30,000 bases of DNA from Glandiceps talaboti (Eukaryota > Hemichordata > Enteropneusta > Spengelidae). Location: the NCBI RefSeq assembly GCF_964340395.1, contig NC_135567.1:18700306-18730305 (forward strand), in the 5' to 3' direction. A model generated the notes under the pieces. It had not been told where the DNA came from and made no database searches. It was given only the letters and a program-made list of their open reading frames with translations. Positions 22,267 to 30,000 of this stretch are shown here, in pieces (within the stretch, counting starts at the first letter, position 1; the number at the start of each line of letters is the position of its first letter). A program made the translations under genes and the position numbers.

Positions 22267-22336
22267 TGTATGTATGTGTGTGTATGTACGTACGTACGTA
22301 CGTACGTGTGTGTATGTATGTATGTATGTATGTATG

Positions 22337-22370
<34 letters not shown>

Positions 22371-22420
22371 TGTATGTGTGTGTGTATGTATGTATGTATG
22401 TATGTATGTATGTATGTATG

Positions 22421-22452
<32 letters not shown>

Positions 22453-22538
22453 TGTATGTATGTATGTATGTATGTATGTGTGTGTATGTACGTACGTACG
22501 TACGTACGTGTGTGTATGTATGTATGTATGTATGTATG

Positions 22539-22572
<34 letters not shown>

Positions 22573-22622
22573 TATATGTGTGTGTGTATGTATGTATGTA
22601 TGTATGTGTGTGTGTATGTATG

Positions 22623-22653
<31 letters not shown>

Positions 22654-22690
22654 ATATGTGTGTGTATATGTATGCATGCATGTCTGCTTG
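21999..22690. repeat. long (TGTA)n array with higher-order structure
   Basis: About 690 bp of TGTA units with TATA, TGTG and two identical five-CG (TACG)n islands starting at 22289 and 22491. The two islands and their flanks (TGTG before, TGTGTG and then a TATATA break after) repeat at a spacing of about 202 bp, so a large block was duplicated. Frames reading YVCM or HTYI are artefacts. Confidence 0.97.
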
Positions 22691-22929
22691 TGTGTCTATA
22701 TCTGTTTAAATTCAGAATCGATCTCTGTCTCCATCACGCTCCCTTTCTCCTTACCTATCATTTACTTTGCACGTCTATTTTTCACCATGTCTGCTATTCC
22801 ATGTCTTAATTGTGTGTGTTGCTATTTTTGTCTTAGAGCTCACAATACATATACATAACATCTCTATCTTTAAGTTTTGATATGTCAAGATGTCTAAACC
22901 ACACTTGTCTGTGTCTAAACGGACACATA

Positions 22930-23271
22930 TGGGCAAAAAAAATAGAATTGTTTCTGAAATTCTGGTCAGCGCGCATATCTTAAAATACCCTCGCGTCGGT
23001 CTTTTTTTCGTGTTTATTCAATCTGCAGATCCGTGGGGGAACACAAAATAACCCTCCTACTTCAGTGAAGACAACTGCAGAGTCAATCATGAACAAGAAA
23101 ATGACATCTGCCCCACATATATACTTGCTCAAAAGTACTAAATAAAAAGAACAGTGACTGCCATAAATTATTGACTGAGTGAAAGGTTTTGTTGAGAATA
23201 AAAAAGATCGCGTCCTCGCACCATTTTAGACAATTTGTCCTGACAAGAAAGAATTCTCTCTTTTTTTGGTC
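22930..23271. mobile_element. MITE-like element, family A copy 2, left half diverged
   Basis: The right half closely follows family A copy 1: ACTTGCTC, AGTACTAA, GTGACTGCCATAAAT, GACTGAGTG, GGTTTTGTTGAGAAT, CGCACCATTTTAGACAA and a final T-run before GGTC. The extreme left end is also shared (an A-run then TAGAATTGTTTCT). The interior of the left half (about 22950-23110) does not match the conserved arm except for a short CGCG...TTTTTTTCGTG resemblance. TA flanks are possible at 22928-22929 and 23272-23273. It is therefore an old, rearranged copy or a different subfamily sharing one arm. Confidence 0.62.
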
Positions 23272-24125
23272 TATTAAGGAGATAGTTCCTGATAATATTT
23301 CATGATAGTTAAGAAAAAGTTAGTAAACGGATTTATTGAAAATTATCAATTCATCAGTAACTAACCGATCGATAAATCGACAGATTTGCTTGTATGTTTG
23401 TTTGTTCGTTCGTTAATTCATCTCGCTAGCAATTACTTGTTAGTTTATCCAAGCTTACTTAGATCAAATCACCCTTGAAATATAAAAAAACCGGTAGCAC
23501 GGTTTCTGAAATGAAATAAAATAATGGAACTGTATTTGGAAGATTCAGATATAACTAAAGATTCCGTCGGGAAAACAATCTGACAGTACTAATGTAATTT
23601 TACAAATCCACTTTTCAGACTAAGCGATGCGTGGATGATACCTGCTACAAGAGATCACAGAGTGGGACTTCGGAAAGGATAGTACGTGTATATAGTTGAC
23701 ATTCTGGTAACTTCTACTGCCAAGTAACCAATAGCAGGGCTGGATTTTCTACACCTCCTCAAAAGAGTTGAGTGAACAATTTGTTTATTATATTTTTGTA
23801 AATATTGTTTCTTGTTGGCAATTTTTGCTCTTTTACGCCACTTTTACGAATTTTTCCAATGGTTTCAGGCTAAAATAAAGTTGAGACGAGCGAATTTTTT
23901 AAAGGAGACAAAAAATGTGCTAACAAATCCCGAGATCACGTAGTTGATTCAGTTTCTCTGATTCGCGCCTAAACGAATTCTGAAATGTGTAGTAAATTAC
24001 AGGTATAGGGAAATAAGACATACTGTAGTTGAAGTATTTGTAGAATTGGTACTGTGTGTGTTCAATAGTGGAAGTGAAAAAAATGCAATGATATCACGAA
24101 CAACGCAACATTGTGTGTGTATTTG
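23272..24125. other. non-coding, nothing assigned
   Basis: AT-rich DNA with no exon or element recognised. Confidence 0.6.
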
Positions 24126-24472
24126 ATTTGCATATAGAGACACCATAATTTGCATATAGACAGCAATTTGTATATAGAAACATCGTACTTTGCATATCGA
24201 AAATAGTACTTTGCATATAGGAACGTCGTACTTTACAAATTAGAAATACCACTCTTTTAATATAGAAACACCGTACTTTGCATATAGAAATACCACTCTT
24301 TACATATAGAAACATCGTACATAACATCCAGAAACATCGTACTTTGCATATAGAACCATCGTAATTTACATCTAGAAACACTGTACTTTGTATTTAGAAA
24401 CATCGTACTTTGCATCTAGAAACACCGTACTTTGTATATAGAAACACCATACTTTGTATATAGAAACATTAT
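24126..24472. repeat. 22-bp minisatellite, about 16 units
   Basis: A consensus unit of TAGAAACACCGTACTTTGCATA repeats about 16 times in direct orientation without unique spacers. Variation is concentrated at the TTTGCATA/TTTGTATA/TTTACATA positions and at ACC/ATC. The 22-bp period is not a multiple of 3, so minus-strand open frames here are by-products. Confidence 0.9.
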
Positions 24473-24769
24473 TTATTATAGGGTGTTAGGTGAAATCATA
24501 CAATCCATCTAGTTAGATGTAGTGTTAAAATCTAGATTAAAATCTAGAAAAAAAAGTGTAAATAAATTCCAATGGAAAATTTATTATTTTATACTGTTTG
24601 ACTTTTTTTACGTATACAAATTACATTCTCAGAAAGGTTCATGTACTCTATATGTATTCACAAAATCACAATCCTATTATAAACTAAAAAATATAAAATG
24701 ACAATGAACAGTCTTCGTTCGTATCATGATGCAGTTAAAAACAAACAATTACAAACTTTAATAAAGGAC

Positions 24770-24795
24770 AGACAGACAGACAGACAGACAGACAA
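24770..24795. repeat. (GACA)n microsatellite
   Basis: Six GACA units. Confidence 0.9.
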
Positions 24796-25905
24796 GTGAA
24801 CGAACGGACCAAACAGATTCGTTCAACTCCATAGACAAATCATAAACTTTCAAAACTGGCTTGTAATGTTAGGAAACCTTATATAAATCATTGCTCCCAT
24901 CTAATATTGTGATTGTGGCACACAACCGACTGATGAAGAGTCGATAAATACACATTACAGGAAATACGCCACAGAAAGACACTCATATAACATTCATACA
25001 CTGTTTGCGAGTCAAACCATAAACATTGTCGTCTTGTTTTAAAAATTAGTCACTTTGTCTGACAAAATGGCGCGAAAATGACAGGAGTTGATCTTGAACT
25101 CAATCTCTGTCAAATTGAAGGTCCATAGATAAATTTTCTTCAAACCAAACAAAGGGAATATCACCCATCGTATAATTTTAAGAGCTCATTTTGTATTGGA
25201 GTGGTGCAGGGTCAGGTAATGAATTATTTGTATAAAATCGTCCTCTACTTAGATAAAATTTTTAAAGCAAACGACAAAATGTGTTATTCCCAAGCGCGCC
25301 ATTTTGAAACGGCAGGTTAAGCCATAATGTGTGTGTCCATTAATTGAGATGCACTCGGCTATCATAGGAACATTAAAGTCAATTACACGACCATTTGTTG
25401 TGATATCGACAGAATATACAGTCACTTATAACGTAATCAGCCTTTCATGTAATGGATAATCATAGCAATTCAGACGACATTAGGAACTCTGACGCCGTTC
25501 TCCATTTGCGCGCCAAAACTCTTCTGTCGTCCATTCAAACAAAGATCGACCACTTTTCTGTCAATAATACACAACAAACCATTTCTTTTGGATTCATCCT
25601 ATAGCGATAAACATTTCCTTGAACTGTGATTCACTAAAACAGTTTTTATCTTATTTATCATGAGAAATTATTCTTTTTCAAAAATAATAAAAATGTTGTA
25701 CTATCTACATTTTTCCATTATTTTGCAAACAAGTATTCATTTCAGTGTACGGAATGGCGATAAACAGTTTTGGGAGATATTATTCTATTTTTGTGTCAGA
25801 AAGTGGTGTATAGATTGTCCATTTTTCGGAATCATCATAAATTCAAAATGTTCCTATTTCAAATTCATATCAATGTTTTGCTTCTATCAAACTATATCTA
25901 TCTGA

Positions 25906-25918
25906 TAACCTTTGACCC
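25906..25918 (-). promoter_or_regulatory. DR1-like nuclear-receptor element
   Basis: On the minus strand it reads GGGTCA-A-AGGTTA, one mismatch from the DR1 consensus. Confidence 0.22.
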
Positions 25919-27054
25919 ATACACCACAAATCACCAAACGTTCCCAAAATCCACACAAAGTCATTTCAGAAAAAAAAATAAAAATGTCATATCATATTTG
26001 CGTGGCCTCTACGGAATAGATTCTACTCGTCGTTCGTTCGTGACCGACAGCCACTTTTCCGAATCGGGATTTAAAAACCCATCGTGAATTTGATCTCAAA
26101 GGCAAGGGACGTTTATCGCGAATTTTATGACTATTACTAATTTATTCTGCCATTTTCTTCCATTAAAATTGTTACTTTCGGGTCATTTGACTGTTTGATA
26201 TCGGAAACAGCGCATGAATTATAGACAACATCAGTACGCAATAAGTAGACATATGTGGTCGTCGTGTTACTGCTCTACAGAATACCGTATCAGGTTGCAG
26301 ACGACACACTTACTAAAATCACTGTCTGATAAAATAGCTGTCGAAAGTACGTCAACAAATCCATTATGGCAGCTTTTGCCAATGATTACTGCAAACCCTA
26401 TCTATTGAGCTATAGCCATCATCATTTGTTCATTGTAGTACTGTACAAGGAATGCAAAGAAAATCATACCACACGCAAGCTTAGTTGTACTCGTTCAAAC
26501 AAATAACATCGGATTAATACCCTGGTTGTTCTACGTCATGACAATACGCGTCTACGTACGTTGGTTTCATGGTAAACGAAATATGATTGAAAACGTTCTA
26601 AACCGACATTATTTTTTCCTGATTTTTCATTTAAATGACGCTTGCAACTGTATTATTGTATTATTTTCCAAAATTTTTTTGGTCATCCAGAAAATTCTGA
26701 CGACCTTTTTTGAAACTACTCATCTTCTACTTTTTTCGACAAAAATCTCCTAGAGTCCCTCGTATTTTCTTTTGCCTGAACGAAGAAACAATTTGGGAGA
26801 TGATATTTAAAATGGGAGCGTGAAGATATTATGTTGTGTGTGCATGATATCATTCTAGGGGTAGGCCAATCTGATAAGAGTGGAAGTTTCAAGAAGTAGC
26901 GGTGTCAGTCAAAGAGAATATAGGGAGAAAGTTTGTGACATTCAATAACTATACAGAGATCGACTGAGGTAATATGCAGGGCCTGACTTACATATACACA
27001 ACTACACAGGTAGATACATGGGTAGGCAGACACATAGAGACATGACAAAGAAAC

Positions 27055-27062
27055 AGACAGAC

Positions 27063-27141
<79 letters not shown>

Positions 27142-27155
27142 GGCAGATAGACAGA
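27055..27155. repeat. (GACA)n microsatellite
   Basis: About 21 near-perfect GACA units, with one AGGC and a GATA variant at the right edge. Confidence 0.96.
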
Positions 27156-28396
27156 CATATAGATGTAAAATACAGGAAACACAAGAAATACAGCCCGTCT
27201 ATACTTTTTTAGAAATTCGTTCTTCTTTGCGGTCTCAGTATACTATTATATAATGGTATGGCGATATTGTGTGAGCTAGTGAATTATCTCAAATATTGTG
27301 GCTGTTTAATAAAGATTAGAATTCTTTTTAAAAGTACTGATAACATGTTTCACAATAATATATTTCATAATTTCTTAAAAATAAAATAGACAAAAAATGA
27401 TTAATAAAAAAGTTTCTAAATTTTTCACTTAATTCACAGTACTCAATATTTGAGGGAATCTTTGACTATATGTTTTTCTCATTTAATCGTCTGCTTCCTG
27501 ATCTTCACAAATACATGCTTGTTTTTCTTTTATCTTGACTAAAACCATAAATATATCTATAAAGCCCCAATTTTAAGTCCCTATTTAGTCATCTCAAGCG
27601 TCTTCACCTAGTATTATTTGTTCCCGCAGTTTCAAATTCTGCCTGCGAACGAGGCTAGACTAACTTCGCAATGATTATTTGCAATATTGGAAATACTTGT
27701 ATGTTGTTAGCTGACACTAGGTGGCAGCTATTAGGGTAGTCCTTTGGGACTGAAACGACACCGTGATTTTAAATGATTTATACCCATGTAATTGAGCCCC
27801 ATTATTGCTCATAGGGGTGTAGAAATAACTCCGGTTTACTTCATAGAGATTAAGATCACCCCCACCGGAAAACATTGATAAAGCAAAAAAATCAAATCGT
27901 CGTCTTTTAGTCAAGGATTTGCAGGCTTAAGCGAATCAAGATAGACGAGTAATTGACAGTTCGGTCTCCGTGGATTGGACATTACCCAGAATGCACTCAC
28001 GTCCAAATAATCGTCCATTATGACACGGTAGAAATCATATCTAGCTCAGTGTAAAACACAGGCAGCCATATTGGTTTTGAAATTGAATGATTTCGGATCT
28101 TTATTTTGTTTCATTTAGGCCAAATTTATAACGATTTCTTGTATCATGCGTCTCTTTGTGTTCGCAATATGGTGTGATTATTTAACTGTCAGTGGTGTTT
28201 CTTTAAGGTTTTGATGTCCGTGTAGTCGATCCGTCAGAAAACTCGGAATACATGCGACGACTCTAGGTGAAGTCAGCCATGAAGATGTATGTGGCGATAA
28301 CTCTCCCCCCTGCGAATAGCAGTGTTGAGTGTAGACGTTTTACTATTAGACGAGTGATGTTGAATATCACGACAACTAGCAAATAGTAAATCAAAT
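27156..28396. other. non-coding, nothing assigned except the CTCF-like motif
   Basis: No coding signal is recognised. Short minus-strand frames at 27717-27914 and 28263-28484 are unsupported. Confidence 0.55.
27713..27729 (+). promoter_or_regulatory. CTCF-like motif
   Basis: GACACTAGGTGGCAGCT fits the core of the bilaterian CTCF consensus (CCASYAGRKGGCRS) at nearly every position, including AGGTGGCAG. Confidence 0.35.
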
Positions 28397-28666
28397 GGCG
28401 GGAAAACGTTATGGCCGACATCCTCTTGATGGGAATGGAAGCAAACGTGTAAAAGCAACATTGTATCTTGACGAAGTGCGCCATGTAGAATTGAACAAGA
28501 TATTAGTAGAGATTCTAGGCGGGAAAAGGTGATTAAAAGTCACTGGCTAGAAATGTCAGAGTACATTAGATAAACATTAATGGAAATCATACAGCCATTA
28601 GGCTTTCCCATCTGTTAGTCCTCCTCCACTTCTGACACATTGTGTCGTCTGCCGAAATTTCCCGCC
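28397..28666. promoter_or_regulatory. cluster of three E2F-like sites
   Basis: Exact GGCGGGAA at 28397-28404 and 28518-28525 and TTCCCGCC at 28659-28666 match the canonical E2F/DP element TTTCCCGCC and its complement. Three exact octamers within 270 bp of AT-rich DNA is far above chance. No adjacent coding exon is recognisable, so function is inferred only from the motif. Confidence 0.4.
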
Positions 28667-29620
28667 TATTTTGTCTTGATTTGATCTTGAGGAGAGTAAC
28701 AATTTATCACAGACTATAACACCATAAGACATTTCCTTCTTAGAGAATGAATTACTGGAGGGCAAGAAAGGCACTCTCACGTAATGCTGTTTGCTGATAG
28801 AACAGAAAAACACATTTTTTGTAGAATTTCAACTGCTAGTATGTGGGCTGTCTTTTCTCGTACAACTTAACTAGCGATATTTTTTTCTTAGTTGTTTGTA
28901 CGTTTGAAAATGTGAACGTGCTTGTGGTGTCGTTTTTGAGGGGCTTGTGGTTTGTTTTGGAAGAAGTAAATAAATTAGATCGTCGCCGTGACTACGCGAC
29001 CGTAATACAGTTTATTTTCCATCCACGACAGACAAGATGTGAGAATAATCCATGGGATATTTTCATTTATTTATTTCTTCTAAAACTGTAAATATTATCA
29101 CTAATAATTCAAAATAATAAAACGAGATCAAACATGACAATGATTTCTAAAATTTTAGTCTAAAATAGTATCAAAATAAGCAGAAAATTTACAGAGAGAA
29201 ATCAAGAAATTCTAGGGGAAGAGTAGTTCGCAGCAGTCCGGTCTGATGACGTTTACTACTCCGGTTAAACTTCCATGTTGTGATATACACAAGATGACAT
29301 CTTTCTTTGTTTAAAGTTATCTAAATTCATTCTTCATTAAACGGATTTATATGAGAATTAAACCCAACTGTGACGTCATTACGTGCAGGTGTCTGTAGTC
29401 CGTCATCTACGAAACCAATCATTTTACCATCTGGCGCGTACAAAAGATTTCCAGCAAAAAAAAGTAGTTTTATAAAAATGATCATTTTCCAGTAATTTTT
29501 TTGTCAAATCTACATTTTTTAGAGTGGAATAAAATAATTAGTCGTTAGGTCTTGATTGGTGAAGTCCTACAGTTTTGCTTAAAAATGAGGAGTATTTATA
29601 TGTAACAAAAATATTTAAAA
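28667..29620. other. non-coding, nothing assigned
   Basis: AT-rich sequence up to the final microsatellite array. The plus-strand frame at 28843-29091 is hydrophobic and random-looking. Confidence 0.6.
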
Positions 29621-29775
29621 CATACATACATACATACATACATACATACATACATACATACATACATACATACATACATACATACATACATACATACATA
29701 CATACATACATACATGCATGCATGCATGCATGCATGCATGCATGCATACATACATACATACATACATACATACAT

Positions 29776-29806
<31 letters not shown>

Positions 29807-29817
29807 TACACACACCA

Positions 29818-29849
<32 letters not shown>

Positions 29850-29946
29850 CAGACAGACATACATACATACATACATACATACATACATACACACACACAG
29901 ACAGAGACAGACAGACAGACATACATACATACATACATACATACAT

Positions 29947-29977
<31 letters not shown>

Positions 29978-30000
29978 TATACATACATACATACATACAT
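29621..30000. repeat. compound (ACAT)n, (ATGC)n, (ACGC)n, (AC)n, (GACA)n array, open at window end
   Basis: ACAT (29621-29714), an ATGC block (29715-29748), ACAT again, AC, an ACGC block (about 29817-29838), AC, GACA, ACAT, GACA and ACAT up to the last base. The array continues beyond the window. Confidence 0.97.

Larger units (their letters stand above)
24473..27054. other. non-coding; E2F-like GCGC words
   Basis: About 2.6 kb without a recognisable gene. TGGCGCGAAAA (25068-25078), AAGCGCGCCA (25292-25301) and GCGCGCCAAAA (25508-25518) are E2F-type words within 450 bp. Open frames at 25660-26087 and 26214-26408 look random. Confidence 0.5.

Noticed and set aside
21952-22858. Long frames reading YVCM or HTYI on both strands
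   Set aside because: They are translations of a TGTA microsatellite, which lacks stops in every frame. The same applies at 2618-3169, 5200-5734, 16345-16886 and 29538-30000.
24094-24381. Cysteine-containing repeat protein on the minus strand
   Set aside because: It is the 22-bp minisatellite in translation. Three units make a 66-bp in-frame period by arithmetic, with no other support.
24126-24472. Possible CRISPR-like array (short regular repeats)
   Set aside because: The 22-bp units are directly tandem with no unique spacers, vary along the array, and sit in an animal-type genome. It is a minisatellite.
25660-26408. Three short plus-strand ORFs
   Set aside because: Overlapping frames with random-like composition and no recognisable domain.
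26988-27212. SVCL or DRQT repeat frames
   Set aside because: Translations of the (GACA)n microsatellite.

Overview
This window reads as AT-rich, repeat-laden DNA from an animal nuclear genome, most likely an invertebrate bilaterian. The evidence is one canonical eukaryotic tRNA gene with internal A and B boxes and a T-run terminator, decayed LINE/SINE 3' ends, short inverted-repeat (MITE-like) elements, abundant di-, tri- and tetranucleotide microsatellites, and no dense set of long ORFs. I cannot name the phylum with confidence. Nearly all long open frames are microsatellites read as low-complexity peptide, so I do not call them genes.

Layout. 1-4.6 kb: non-coding DNA with a ~49-bp tandem repeat (1590-1787), a long ATGT/AGGT array (2648-3139) and a ~43-bp tandem repeat (4260-4570). 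4.85-5.76 kb: compound GGAT/GATA/GACA/ACAT/CACT arrays. 7.03-7.27 kb: a LINE/SINE-type 3' tail. 7.9-8.3 kb: a CAC-rich array. 9.15-9.61 kb: a 5'-truncated, frameshifted non-LTR retrotransposon end with poly(A). 9.99-10.5 kb: a TCTG array with a higher-order repeat. 10.99-11.32 kb: a MITE with long inverted repeats; a second, asymmetrically diverged copy lies at 22.93-23.27 kb. 12.8-13.5 kb: the most gene-like stretch, with a candidate first coding exon on the minus strand (13083-13215), a consensus plus-strand splice donor nearby, and a strong 75-nt hairpin. It is flanked by a (GA)n tract at 12.0 kb and a (CT)n tract at 14.3-14.6 kb, which are mutually complementary. 14.09-14.31 kb: a foldback element. 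16.5-16.85 kb: a compound array. 19128-19200: tRNA-Lys(CTT). 20.9-21.6 kb: two copies of a second MITE-like family, one with a 10-bp direct flank repeat. 22.0-22.7 kb: a long TGTA array with a ~202-bp higher-order duplication. 24.13-24.47 kb: a 22-bp minisatellite. 27.06-27.15 kb: (GACA)n. 29.6-30 kb: a compound ACAT/ATGC/ACGC/AC array running off the window end.

Only the tRNA is a confident gene, so there is no pathway to assemble. I see no undescribed multi-gene system. The more interesting signals are the two small inverted-repeat families, the hairpin beside the candidate first exon, and a marked excess of exact TTCCCGCC (E2F-like) octamers in non-coding DNA, three of them within 270 bp near 28.5 kb.
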